Source: Chara braunii (lineage: Eukaryota; Streptophyta; Charophyceae; Charales; Characeae). From it: a DNA stretch of 33,514 bases. Location of the stretch: the NCBI GenBank assembly GCA_003427395.1, contig BFEA01000588.1, positions 327,046 to 360,559 of the forward strand. The letters run 5' to 3'. The translations under genes and the position numbers were made by a program. The notes under the pieces are model-generated. The model searched no databases. It was not told the origin of the DNA and saw only the letters and a program-made list of their open reading frames with translations. Shown piece by piece: positions 11,501-22,620 of this stretch; the first letter of the stretch is position 1, and the number at the start of each line of letters is the position of its first letter.

Positions 11501-13125
11501 TGAAGATACTTGGCTATGGTGGATGGGTGAAGCAGGTGAAGGTGGAAGAAGGTGTGAAGTTACTTGACTATGGTGGATGGGTGAAGGAGGTGGAGGTTGA
11601 AGGTACTTAACTATGGGGGATGGGTCAAGGCGGTTGAGGCGAAAGAAGGTGTTTAGGTACAAGTGTGAAGATATTTGGTTGTGGTGGATAAGTGAAGGAA
11701 GTCAAAAAGGTGTGAAGGTACTTGACTACGGTGGATGGGTGAAGGAGGCTGAGGTGGAAGAAGGTTTGAAGGCACTTAGCTACGAGGGATGGGTGAAGTG
11801 GGTGGAGGCGAAAGAAGGTGTGAAGGTACTGAGCTATGGCGGATGGGTGAAGGAAGTGGAGGTGGAAGAAGGTGTGAACATACTTGGCTATGGTGGATAG
11901 GTGAAGGAGATGGAGGTGGAAGAAGGTGTGAAGGTACTTTGCTATGGTGGATGGGTGAGGGAGGTGGAAGCGGAAGAAAGTGCGAAGGCACTTAACTATG
12001 ATGGATAGGTGAAGGAGGTGGAGGTCGAAGAAGGTGTGAAGGTACTTAACTATGGCGAATGGGTAATGGATGTCAAGTTGAAAGACGGTATGGGGGTACT
12101 TGTCCATGGTGGAAGACTAAAGGAAGTGGAAATGGGAAAAAATGTGAATGTATTTGGCTATGGTGGATAGGTGACGTAGGTGGAGGTGGAAGAACGTTTG
12201 AATGTACGTTGCTATGGCGGAAAGGTGAAGGAGGTGGAGGTGAACGAAGATGTGAAGGTACTTAGCTATGGTGGATGGGCGAAAGATGTGGAAGTGGAAG
12301 AAGGTGTGAAGGTATCTGGCTATAGTGGATGGGTGAAGGAGGTGTAGGTGGAAGAAGGTGCAAAGGTACTCAGCTATGGTGAATGGGCGAAGGCTGTGAA
12401 GGTCGAAGAAGGTGTGAAGGTACTTGACTCTGTCGGATGGGTGAAGGAGGTGGAGATGGAAGCAAGTGTGAAGGTACTTGGCTTTGGTGGACGGGTGAAG
12501 GTGGAGATGGAAAAAGGTGTGAAGGTACTCGGCTATGGTGGATGGGCGAAGGGGTGGAAGTGGAAGACGGTGTGGAGGTACTTGGCTATGGTGGATGGGT
12601 GAAGGAGGTAGAGGTGATAGAAGGTGTGAACTTTCTTGGCTATGGTGGATGGGCGAAGAAGGTGGAGGTGGAATAAAATGTCAAGGTACTCGACTATGAT
12701 GGATAGGTAAACAAGGTGGAAGTGGAAGAAGGTGTGAGGGTACGTCGCTATGGTGGATAGGTAAAGAAGGTGTAGGTGGAAGAAGGTGTGAAGTTGTTTG
12801 GCTATGGCGGACAGGTGAAGGAGGTGGAGGTGGAAGGTGTGAAGATATTTAGCTGTGGTGGATGGGTGAAGGTGGAAGAAGGTGTGAAGTAACTTGACTA
12901 TGGTGGATGAGTGAAGGAGGTGGAGGTCGAAGAAGGTTTTAAGGTACTTGGCTATGGGGGATGAGTGAAGGGGGTGGAGGCGAAAGAAGGTGTGAAGGTA
13001 CTTGTCTATGGTGGATGGGCGAAAGAGGTAGAAGTCGAAGAAGGTGTGAAGGTACTTGGCTATGGTGGAGGGCTGGAGGAGGTGGAGGTGGAAGAAAATG
13101 TCAAGGTACTCGACTATGGTGGATA

Positions 13126-14037
13126 GGTAAGGAAGGAGGAGGTGGAAGTAGGTGTGAAGGTGATTGGCTATGGGAGACGGGTGAAGAAGGTGAATGTGGA
13201 TGGTGTGAGCATACTTGGCTGTGGTGGATGGGTGAAGGAGGAGAAGGTGGAAGAAGGTGTGAAGGTACTTGACTATGGCGGATGGGTAAAGGAGGCTGAG
13301 GTGGAAGAAGATTTGAAGGTACTTGGCTATGGGGGATGGGTGAAGGGTGTGGAGGTGAAAGAAGGTGTGAGAATACTGAGTTATGGCGGATGGGTGGAGG
13401 AAGTGGAGGTGGAAGAAGGTGTGAAGGTACTTGGCTATGGTGGATGGGGGAAGGAGATGGAGGTGGAAGAAGGTGTGAAAGTACTTGACTATGGTGGATG
13501 GGTGAAGGAGGTGGAGGTGGAAGAAGATGTCAAGGTACTCGGCTATGGTGGATAGGTAAAGAAGGTGGAGGTGAAAAAAGGTGTGAAGGTGATTGATTAT
13601 GGGGGACGGGTGAAGGAGGTGAAGGTGGATGGTGTGAAGATACTTGGTTTTGGTGGATGGGTGAAGGAGGTGAAGGTGGAAGAAGGTGTGAAGGTACTTG
13701 ACCATGGTGGATGGGTGAAGGAGGCTGAACTGGAAGAAGGTTTGAAGGTACTTGGCTATTGGGGATGGGTGAACGGGGTGAAGGCGAAAGAAGGTGTGAA
13801 GGTACTGAGCTATGGCGGATGGGTGAAGGAAGTGAAGGTGGAAGAAGGTGTGAAGGGAATTTGCTATGGTGGATGGGTGAAGGAGATGGAGGTGGAAGAA
13901 GGTGTGAAAGCACTTGACTATGGTGGATGGGGAAAAGAGGTAGACGTCGAAGAAGGTGCAAATGCACTTGGCTATCGTGGATGGGTGAAAGAGGTGGAGG
14001 TGGAAAAAGATGTCAAGGTACTCAGCTATGGTGGATA
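13126..14037 (+). repeat. Higher-order repeat units of 429 and 483 bp
   Basis: The marker 'ggataggtaa' gives unit starts at 13126, 13555 and 14038, spacings of 429 and 483 bp. The 51-bp marker monomer (gtgtgaag/gtgtgagc-atac at 13203, 13632 and 14115) gives the same two spacings. These equal 7x54+51 and 8x54+51 exactly. The order of variant monomers (the gggggacggg type, then the 51-bp monomer, a tttgaagg type and a ctgag type) is shared between units. This is a higher-order repeat that gained or lost one 54-bp monomer. Confidence 0.8.
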
Positions 14038-16423
14038 GGTAAAGAAGGTGGAGGTGGAAGAAGGTGTGAAGGTTATTGGCTGTGGGGGACGGGTGAAGGA
14101 GGTGAAGGTGGATGGTGTGAAGATACTTGGTTGTGGTGGATGGGTGAAGGAGGTGAAGGTGGAAGAAGGTGTGAAGGTACTTGACTATGGTGGCTGGGTG
14201 AAGGAGGCTGAAGTGGAAGAAGGTTTGAAGGTACTTGACTATTGGAATGGGTGAAGGGGGTGAAGGCGAAAGAAGGTGTGAAGATACTGATCTATGGCGG
14301 ATGGGTGAAGGAAGTGGAGGTGGAAGAAGGTGTGAAGGTACTTGGCTATGGTGGATGGGTGAAGGAGGTGGAGGTGGAAGAAGGTGTGAAGGTACTTTAC
14401 TATGGCGAATGAGTGAAGGACGTCGAGTTGAAAGAAGGTGTGGAGGTACTGGTCTAGGGTAGATGACTGAAGGAATTAGAGGTGGAAAAAAATGTGAATC
14501 TACTTGGCTATGGTGGATGAGTAACGGAGGTGGAGGTGGAAGAAGGTGTGAATGTACGTGACTATGGTGGATGGGTGAAGGAGGTGGAGGTGGAAGAAGA
14601 TGTGAAGGTACTGGGCTATGGTGGATGAGCGAAAGAGCTGGAAGTAGAAGAATGTGTGAAGGTATCTGGCCACAGTGGATGGGTGAAGGAGGTGGAGGTG
14701 GAAGAAGGTGCAAAGGTACTTGGCTATGGTGAATGGGCGAAATAGGTGAAGGTGGAAGAAGGTGTGAAGGTACTTGACTGTTCCGGATGGGTGAAGGAGG
14801 TGGAGGTGGAAGCAGGTGTGAAGGTACTTTGCTATGGTGGATGGGTGAAGGTGGAGGTAGAAGAAGGTGTGAAGGTACTCTGCTATGCTGGATGGGCGAA
14901 GGAGGTGGACGTTGAAGAAGGTGTGGAGGTACTTGGCTATGGTCGATGGGTGAAGGCGGTGGAGGTGATAGAAGGTGTGAACTTACTTGGCTATGGTGGA
15001 TGGCAAAGAAGGTGGACGTGGAAGAAGGTGTCAAGGTACTTGCCTATGATGGATAGGTGAAGGAGTTGAAGATGGAAGAAGGTGTGAAGGTATTTGACTA
15101 TGGTGGATGGGTGAAGGTGGTGGAGGTGGAAAAATGTTAGAAGGTACTTGGCTATAGGAGATGGGTGAAGGGTGTGAAGGCGAAAGAAGGTTTGAAGGAC
15201 TTGAGTAATGGCGGATAGGTGAAGGAGGTTCAGATGGAAGAAGGGGTGAAGGTACTTGGGTATGGTGGATGGGTCAAGGAGGTGGAGGTGAAAGAAGGTG
15301 TGAAGGTACTTGGCTATGGTTGATGGGTGAGGGAGAGGGAAGTTGAAAAGGTGCGAAGGCAATTGGCTATAGTAGATGGTTGAAGGAGTTGGAGGTGGAG
15401 GAGGGTGTGAAGGTACTTGACTATGGCGGATGGGTGAAGGATGTCGAGGTGAAAGAAGGTGTGAAGGTACTTGGCTATGGTGGATGACTGAAGGAAGTGG
15501 AGGTGAAAAAAAATGTAAATGTACTTGGTTGTGCTGGATTAATGACGGAGGTGGAGTTGGAAGAATGTATGAGGGTACTTGACTATGACGAATCGGTGAG
15601 GGAGGAGGAAGGTGAACAAGGTGCGAAGGCACTTGGCTATAGTGGATCGTTCAAGGAGGTGGAGGTGGAAGAAGGTGTGAAGGTACTTGACTATGACCGA
15701 TGGGTGAAGGATGTCGAGGTGGAACAAGGTATGAAGGTACTTGGCTATGGTGGATGACTGAAGGAAGTGGAGGTCGAAAAAAAGTGTGAATGTACTTGGT
15801 TATAGTGGATGAGTGACGAAGGTGGAGGTGAAAGAATGTGTGAAGGTACTTCACTATAGTGGATGGGTGAAGGAGGTGGAGGTGGAAGAAGGTGTGAGGG
15901 TACTTAGCTATGGTGGATGGCGAAAGAGGTGGAAGTGGAAGAAGATGTGAGGGTACTTGGCTATCGTGGATGGGTGAAGGAGGTAGTGGTGAAAAAAGGT
16001 GCAAAGGTACTGGGCCATGGTGGGTGGGCAAAGGAGGTGGAGGTGGAAGAACGTGTGAAGGTGCTTGGCTATGGGGGACGGGTGAAGTAGGTGGAGGTGG
16101 AGGTGGAAGGAGCGAAGATTCTTGGCTGTGGTGGATGGGTGAAGGAGGTGAAGGTGGAAGAAGGTGTGAAGGTACTTGACTATGATGGATGGGTAAAGGA
16201 GGTGGAGGTGGAAGAAGGTTTGAAGGTGCTTGGCTATGGGGGATTGGTGAAGGGGGTGGAGGTGAAAGAAGGTGTGAAGGTACTCAACTATGGCGGATAT
16301 GTGAAGGAGGTGGAGGTGGAAGAAAGTGTGCAAGTATCTGGCTATGGTGGATGGGTAAAGGAGGTGGAGGTGGAAGAAGGTGTAAAGGTACTTGGCTGTG
16401 GTGTATGAGTTAAGGAGGTGGAA

Positions 16424-16579
16424 GTGGAAAAAGGTGCGAAGATACTTGGCTATGGTGGATGGGTGAAGGATGTGGAGGTGGAAGAAGGTGTGAAGGTACT
16501 TGTGGAAAAAGGTGCGAAGATACTTGGCTATGGTGGATGGGTGAAGGAGGTGGAGGTGGAAGAAGGTGTGAAGGTACTT
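16424..16579 (+). repeat. 78-bp tandem duplication inside array
   Basis: GTGGAAAAAGGTGCGAAGAT occurs at 16424 and again at 16502, and the text that follows is nearly the same. This gives two adjacent 78-bp copies, 16424-16501 and 16502-16579. The 78-bp length is not a multiple of 54 but keeps the codon phase (26 codons). The junction 'gtacttgtggaaaaagg' skips part of a monomer, so this is a local out-of-register duplication. Confidence 0.75.
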
Positions 16580-16871
16580 AACTATGGTGGATGGGTGAAG
16601 GACGTAAAGGTGGAAGAAGGTGTGAAGGTACTTGGTGATGGGGGATGAGTGAAGGAGGTGGAGGCAGAAGAAAGTGTGAAGGTACTTCGCTATGGCGGAT
16701 TGGTGAAGGAGGTGGAGATGGAAGAAGACGTGAAGGTACGTGGCTATGGTGGATTTTTGAAAGAGATTGAGTTGGAAGAAGGTGTGAAGGTATTTTGCCT
16801 ATGCTGGATGGGTGAAGGAGGTGGAGGTGCAGGAAGGGGTGAAGGTACTTGGCTATGGCGGATGGGTGAAG

Positions 16872-18357
16872 GAGATAGAGGCGGAAAAACGTGCGAAGGT
16901 TCTTGGCTATGGTGGGTGGGTGAAGGAGGCAGAGGTGGAATAAGGTGTGAAGGTACTTGACTACAAGGGATGGGTGAAGGAGGTGGACATAGGAGAAGGT
17001 GTGAAGGAGGTGGAGGTGGAAAAAGGTGTAAAGGTACTTCGCTATGGTAGGCGGATGAAGGAGGTGGAGATGGAGGAAGTTGCGACGATACTTGACTAAG
17101 GTGGATGGGTGAAGGAGGTGTAGGTGGAAAAAGGTGTGAAGGTACTTGGCTATGGGGGACAGGTGAAGGAGGTGAAGGTGGAAGAAGGTGTGAAGGTAGT
17201 TGGATGGGTGAGGGAGGTGAAGGTTGAAGAAGGTGTGAAGGTATTTGGCTATGATGGATGGGTAAAGGAGGTGAAGGTGGAAGACGGTTTGAAGGTACTT
17301 GGATATGGTAGATGGGTGAAGGAGGTGGAGGTGGAAGAATGTTTGAATGTACTTGGCTATGGTGGATGGGTGAAGGAGGTGGAGGTGCAAGAATGTGTGA
17401 AGGTACTTCGCTATTGAGGATGAGTGAAGGAGGTGAAGGAGTAAGTAGGTGTCAAGGTACTTGGCTGTGGCGGATTGGTGAAGAAGGTGGAGGTGGAAGA
17501 AAATGTGTAGGTACTTGGTTATCATGCATAGGTGAAGGAGGTGGAGGTCGAAAAAGGAGTAAAGGTACTTCCTTATGGTGGATGGGTGAAGAAGGTAGAG
17601 GTCGACATAGGAGAAGGTGTGAAGGAGATAGAGGTGGAAAAACGTGCGAAGGTTCTTGGCTATGGTGGATGGGTGAAGGAGGCAGAGGTGGAATAAGGTG
17701 TGAAGGTACTCGACTACAAGGGATGGGTGAAGGAGGTGGACATAGGAGAAGGTGTGAAGGAGGTGGAGGTGGAAAAAGGTGTAAAGGTACTTCGCTATGG
17801 TGGGCGGATGAAGGAGGTGGAGATGGAGGAAGGTGCAATGATACTTGACTAAGGTGGATGGGTGAAGGAGGTGTAGGTGGAAGAAGGTGTGAAGGTACTT
17901 CGCTATGGGGGACAGGTGAAGGAGGTGAAGGTGGAAGAAGGTGTGAAGGTAATTGACTATGGTGGATGGGTGAGGGAGGTGAAGGTTGAAGAAGGTGTGA
18001 AAGTATTTGGCTGTGATGGATGGGTAAAGGAGGTGAAGGTGGAAGACGGTTTGAAGGTACTTGGATACGGTCGATGGGTGAAGGAGGTGGAGGTGGAAGA
18101 ATGTTTGAATGTACTTGGCTATGGTGGATGGATGAAGGAGGTGGACGTGCAAGAATGTGTGAAGGTACTTTGCTATGGGGGATGAGTGAAGGAGGTGGAG
18201 GAGTAAGAAGGTGTGAAGGTACTTGGCTATGGCGGATTGGTGAAGAAGGTGGAGGTGGAAAAAAATGTGTAGGTACTTGGCTATCATGCATAGGTGACGG
18301 AGGTGGAGGTCGAAAAAGGAGTAAAGGTACTTTGTTATGGTGGATGGGTGAAGAAGG
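16872..18357 (+). repeat. Tandem segmental duplication, about 753-762 bp per copy
   Basis: Rare variants recur in order. 'gagatagagg' is at 16872 and 17625, and 'ctacaaggga' at 16961 and 17714, both 753 bp apart. 'atgtttgaat' is at 17339 and 18101 (762 bp), and 'catgcata' at 17524 and 18285 (761 bp). The first copy lacks 9 bp in 'gtagttggatggg' near 17196, which explains the spacing change. Both copies contain a truncated monomer with 'acataggagaagg'. Few differences separate the copies, so this is one of the younger events in the array. Confidence 0.85.
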
Positions 18358-18902
18358 TGTGAAGGTTCTCGTCCATCGTGGATAGGTGAAAGAGGTGGAA
18401 GCGGAAAAGGTGTGAAGGTACTTGGATATAGTGGATGGGTGAAGAAGGTGGAGGTGAAAGAATGTGTAAAGGTACTTTGCTATGGTGGATGTGTGAAAGA
18501 GGTGGAAGTGGAAGAAGGTGTGAAGGTACTTTGTATATGCTGGATGAGTGAATGAGGTGGAGGCGGAGGAGGGAGTGAAGGTACTTGGTTATGGCGGATG
18601 AGTGAAGGAGGTGAATGTGGAAGAAGGTGTGAAGGTACTTAACAATGACGGATGAACGAAGGAGGTGACGGTGGAATATGGTGTGAAGGTACTTGACTAC
18701 AGCGAATGGGTGAAGGAGGTGGAGGTGGAAGAAGGTGTGACGGTACTTGGCTATGGGGGACGGGTGAAGGAGGTGGAGGTGGAAGAAGGTGTGAAGGTAC
18801 TTGGCTATGGCGATGTGTGAAAGACGTGAAGGTGAAAGAAGGTGTGAAGGTACTTTGCTATGGTGGATGGGCGAAGGAGGTGGTGGCGGAACAAGGTGTG
18901 AA

Positions 18903-19966
18903 CCCGATTGGCGACCCGGTAGGGGCCTTTGAACCTCCTCCCCATTTGCCCAGACCAAGTACTTTCCAGTGTCGAGTTCCTTAGCAATACCGTCTCCCCC
19001 ACCTGAAGTGGCTCCTTTCCGACATTCTTAACCTGGTCCGACCTTGGTTTGTCCCTCATTCTGGTGTCTAGTACCCGTTAGCGATGTCTTCCATGACTTC
19101 CTCGTTCCTAAGAACTTGTTGGCATCTTGCCTCAATCAACTGTTCCGTGGTCATATGCAGATCGTCATCTACCCTGTTCCAGGTTGGTATCAAGGCTTCC
19201 ACGGGAAAATGGATCTCTCTTCCGTACCAAAGTTCCGCTGGGCTACATCCCGTTGTTTTCTTAGGTGTCATGTTCTCTGAGAAACCTGCTTAAGATACCT
19301 AGGCCAGCTTCCCAGGTTGTCCGTCGCGAGCTTCACAATCGTGTTCTTTAAGGTCCGGTGCCCTCTTTCCACAGGTGCACTAACCTCCGGGTAATATAGC
19401 TCGATGGGTTTGATTGGTACGCAGAGCCTCTACAGCATTCCCAACACTTCTTGGTTCACAAATTTTGTCCCATTGTCCGCTATAAACCTCCTGATGAAGG
19501 GATGCCTCAAGTAGAAGTCTTTTATCCAATCTGCTACACTTCTCCTTGTCTTTTTCTTGAGAGCGACCGCCTCCACAAACCCACTCAAGTTGTCTCGCGC
19601 ATCCAGGATATACTTGTACCCATCTGTTGATACAGGCATGACCGCAAGGTCAAGGTGAACCAGATGTCCCGACCGTAGCACCCGCGTTGGTCTAAGTGGC
19701 TCGAAGACGCGTGCCGAGCTCCGTTCCTGGCAGATTAGGCAGGTCTGGCAGAACGTGGCGACCATACCTGCCATGCCTGGCCAATAATAGAGCAGCGTTA
19801 TCTTCGTAAGAGTTCCTTTGGACGATCGATGTTCTCCTGCTAGTCCGTCGTGCATTGCCTGGATAACGTCCAACTGCCTAGATCCCCCGCACACAACTCT
19901 TCTAGGCATAGCACCTTCCTCCCTCCTGAACAGATGGCCACCCCTTAGGACGTACCTCTCGACCTC
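18903..19966 (-). pseudogene. Integrase, broken and truncated
   Basis: Integrase inserts the element's cDNA into host DNA. In the frame ending at 19430 there is an HHCC-like zinc-binding region, HDGLAGEH with CQTC about 27 residues later. The catalytic core follows, with the first Asp in HLDLAVMP and the second in IADNGTKF. After an in-frame TAG (19432-19430) the same frame reaches APVERGHRTLKN. Its Glu is 35 positions past the second Asp, so DD35E spacing is kept. Frameshifts near 19275 and 19062 lead into a piece with SPAELWYGR and then a GPY/F-type C-terminal motif (RRFKGPYRVANR). The homology ends at the minisatellite junction right after that motif. Not functional. Confidence 0.92.
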
Positions 19967-20445
19967 CTCCCTTGCTTTAACGCTGATTTCCATGGGTTGT
20001 TTGTTTCCTACCAGCAACAACCCAATCTCCCGAAAAATCCCTTCGTATATCCGAGCATAGAAAAACTCCCTCCCTTCCTGGTCCTCGTCCTTTCTCTCCT
20101 GCATCTGGTTTACCATCCACTGCAACTCTTTCCTTTCCCAAGATTCTACTAGGCTCATCACGGCTTCCCGGCCTCCTTCAACCGCCACTACTACTAATTC
20201 CTCCTTCGGTCCTACTATTGCTCCCCACGAATCTTTCTCCTCTTTGCGACCTTGAGTGATGATTGGTCCTTCTCTGAGTTCCGCTACTACGGCAGGCGCC
20301 CCTTTTTCCAAAGTCCGGATCAACAGTTCTCCTGACGCACATTCTTCGCCCATCATTTCGTTATCCACCGCAAAAGTTCCTCCTTCGTATTCAAGGAATG
20401 CTTCTGTGGGCTCCGCATCCTCCACCCCTTCAGGAGTGATGCAGA
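19967..20445 (-). pseudogene. RNase H-integrase connection region
   Basis: The reading frame from RNase H stays open through this stretch and is rich in Glu, Gly and Arg, with no motif I can name (for example AFLEYEGGTFAVDNEMMGEE, then a helical charged segment). Gypsy-type polyproteins often have a spacer here, but about 160 residues is long. It is part of the same polyprotein and not a separate gene. The plus-strand open frames opposite it (for example 20256-20501) are shadows. Confidence 0.7.
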
Positions 20446-21001
20446 CCCGACTAAGCCCATCCGCCTTGTTTCTGATTCCAGCAATTCGTTCGATCTTGTA
20501 ATCGAACTGCCAGATAAATCCTACCCATCTCCCCACCGTCGGATTTATAGGCCTGTAATTCTTTAAGGCCCCTGCGACATTCGTCTGATCGATCCTTTGG
20601 ACGAACCGCCTCCCAAATAGGTAGGCCTGTAAGGTCTTGAGGCAGTGCAAAATGGCTAGGACCTCCTTCTTAAACTGCGAGTATCGCCGTTCTGCTGAAT
20701 TCAGGGTCCTATTTTCGAACCTAATTGGTCTCTCCTTTCCTTCTTCATCCCTTTGAATCAGTAGGCCTCCTACGACCAAGGGTCCTCTATTCGTTTCTAG
20801 GATGAACGGTCGTCCCACTCCATCATTAAAACAGGGTGCGGATAAGGCGACTTGCTCAAATGTCAGTATGTCCTTGAGGGTTTGAATGGCTCCTTCTCGC
20901 TCCTCCGTCCAATCCATGGTCCCTTCTTCTGTGATCATGGCCTGGATAGGCTCAGCAATTTTGGCAAAACTTTTAATGAAAGTCCTCCAAAAGCCGACCA
21001 C
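20446..21001 (-). pseudogene. RNase H domain
   Basis: RNase H degrades the RNA strand during reverse transcription. The frame follows RT directly: FLGVVGFWRTFIKSFAK (the RT thumb/connection motif of gypsy elements), then RPFILETNRG, SQFKKEVLAILHCLK, RRFVQRIDQTN and RNKADGLSR. The conserved Glu (KKEVLAI), Asp (RIDQ) and final Asp (KADGLSR) of the family are present. The first catalytic Asp, usually LETD, reads Asn (LETN), which would be expected to abolish activity. The frame is continuous with RT apart from one TAG. Confidence 0.9.
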
Positions 21002-22110
21002 GCCTAAGAATGCTCTTACCTCCGTTGTCGTGCGCAGAGGTGTTGGCCATTGGGATATCTTGTCAGTCTTCGCCGGATCTGGCTTCCTACCGTATGCGCC
21101 ACAGCGGAATCCTAGTATGGTTACTTCTGGTACTGCTAGAATACTCTTTGGTCTACTAACCGTGATGTTGTATACCAGGAACCGACAGAGTAAGTCCTCG
21201 ATGTCCTGTAGATGGTCCCAGACATATCTTCGGATTCTCGGCTAGACTTCCGTCTCGTCCTTCTCTTGATTCCCTTTGATCGGGTTATCATCGATGTAGG
21301 GCTCACACTTCCTTGGGAACATGTCCCCGGCTATGGCGAGCATTCTTTTTTGTGCTTCCGCTACTGCGTTCGTAAAGCCCATAGGGGTCACCAACATCTG
21401 CAGCTGTCCTACGTGGTTGTGCATTGCGGTGTACGGTTTGTCCCGAACATCCAATGGAAGCTGGTCGTACCCCGAGTACAGATCTATCAGGGAGTAAATG
21501 CTCCGACCGGCGTGTGACTCTGCTAATAAATCAGCTTGAGGTAGCGAACCGGCATCCCAGATGGTTACTGCATTCAACTTTTGTAGGTCTTGAATCCATC
21601 TCAGCGTCTTGTTGGGTTTTCGAAAGACGAACCACCGGTTCGCGTACGGCGACGCCGTAGTTTCTGTGACGAAGGAGTCCATCTTCGCTCGAAGAAGGTC
21701 TGTTACTTCCCCTGCTATCCCAAATTCATAGGACGGCCCCTTGTCATTCCAGCACTCATGTTCTACAGTGTGGATTCTGACCGAGGGAATTAGCTTCGCG
21801 TCTAACCGCCCCTTTTGGTGATCACTAAAGGCAAATGCCACATGAAACTCCTGGCACGTCCTTTTGATCAGGAGGGTTTCTTCTTCTGTTAGGAATCTCT
21901 CTATTCCTATCTTCATTGTATTAGCTACCTCATCCGGTATCCGATGCCCTTCCGTCGCTCGCCTCTCTCGGATCACTCGAAGGACCTCCTCCTCCTTCTC
22001 CATAGCTTCTTCCTTTGATGTTTCTAGCAGGATCGAAACCGGTTTCGCTTTCTTTTCTACCGACTTGTACTTTCGAACAGTTCCTTCCGGGATCTTTCTC
22101 CTAAAAAATA
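21002..22110 (-). pseudogene. Reverse transcriptase, one in-frame TAG
   Basis: The RT copies element RNA into DNA. From the frame open around 22100 I see IPEGTVRKY upstream, then SPYANRWFVFRKPNKTLRW (finger/palm region with the RW.QDL.KLN motif), SLIDLYSGYDQL with the first catalytic Asp, VTPMGFTNAVA, and the YIDD box at 21298-21287 carrying the other two Asp residues. A TAG at 21244-21242 then interrupts the frame, but the same frame continues through RYVWDHLQDIEDLL and LGFRCGAYG into RNase H. All three catalytic Asp are kept, so the domain was lost by stops and shifts and not by active-site change. ATG at 22003 is an internal Met; the domain is part of a polyprotein. Confidence 0.95.
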
Positions 22111-22620
22111 AACGGTCGGGATTACTCTTGTTGCCTCTGCGACCCGTAGCTGAATAATGGCTATTTTTTCATTCAGACAATACCCTTTTTGTACTTCTCC
22201 TTCAAATTTGGCCAGCGTCGTCGGATCCACCCCTACTTTGTGATACCTGATTGCTTTGATAAGTTGTAGTACGTCGGGGATTTCGAGTGCGATTTCTGGT
22301 ACCTCCTTCCGCACTTCTTTCCGTCTGGGCAGGCTGGCTCCGAGTTCGACTTCCGATTCCCTTTCTGTCACCATAACACCTGAGACTTCATCGTCCTGCC
22401 TTCTTTTCTTCTGGGGCAGGCCCATCTTGATCCACTCTTTCTTATTGAATGCCCCCTCAATCATAATTTTTACCCTTTCTTTCATACCCTCCATCCGCGC
22501 AAAGACCCCCTTTCGTGCGCTATCCTCGAACGACGGCGACCACGTGGCTAACTTCCCCTTCGGAGGGTCTCCTCCCGTCCCAAGGAGTCGAAGAAGCTCC
22601 CCACGGCCAGTTAACTTACG
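22111..22620 (-). pseudogene. Protease-RT linker region
   Basis: The frame ending at 22057 carries a basic/acidic segment (ERVKIMIEGAFNKKEWIKMG, then PQKKRRQDDEV) and a helical stretch with LQLIKAIRYHKVGVDPTTLA. I recognise no named domain. It lies between protease and RT of the same element, joined to each by a frameshift (near 22620 and 22100). It is probably the polyprotein spacer seen in relatives of this element, not an independent gene. Confidence 0.65.

Larger units (their letters stand above)
5227..18902 (+). repeat. 54-bp minisatellite array, right block
   Basis: About 13.7 kb of the same 54-bp family as 323-4058. Consensus-like monomers are open in four of six frames. The + frames read VKEVEVEEGVKVLGYGGW and GEGGGGGRRCEGTWLWWM. 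The minus frames read HLHLLHPSTIAKYLHTFF and a Pro/Ser-rich PPPPPSPIHHSQVPSHLL. The longest resulting open frame (minus, 12533-15034, 833 codons) is a by-product of the repeat. Variant monomers include 51-bp forms (for example 6345, 6940, 8305, 13203, 13632, 14115) and forms with 'gggggacggg' or 'ctgagctatggcgg', and these recur in sets, showing higher-order structure. GG-tract spacing such as GGAGGTGGAGGTGG gives two-quartet G-quadruplex potential throughout. The array ends at a junction with retrotransposon integrase sequence. Confidence 0.95.

Noticed and set aside
12533-15034. 833-codon minus-strand open frame (and similar 16578-18287, 569 codons) as a His/Pro-rich protein gene
   Set aside because: It is the minisatellite read in a frame whose monomer has no stop. 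Three other frames are equally open, there is no start context or unique domain, and neighbouring stretches lose the frame at random.
323-18902. CRISPR-like regular repeat
   Set aside because: The repeats are contiguous 54-bp monomers with no unique spacers, no cas genes are present, and the setting is eukaryotic.
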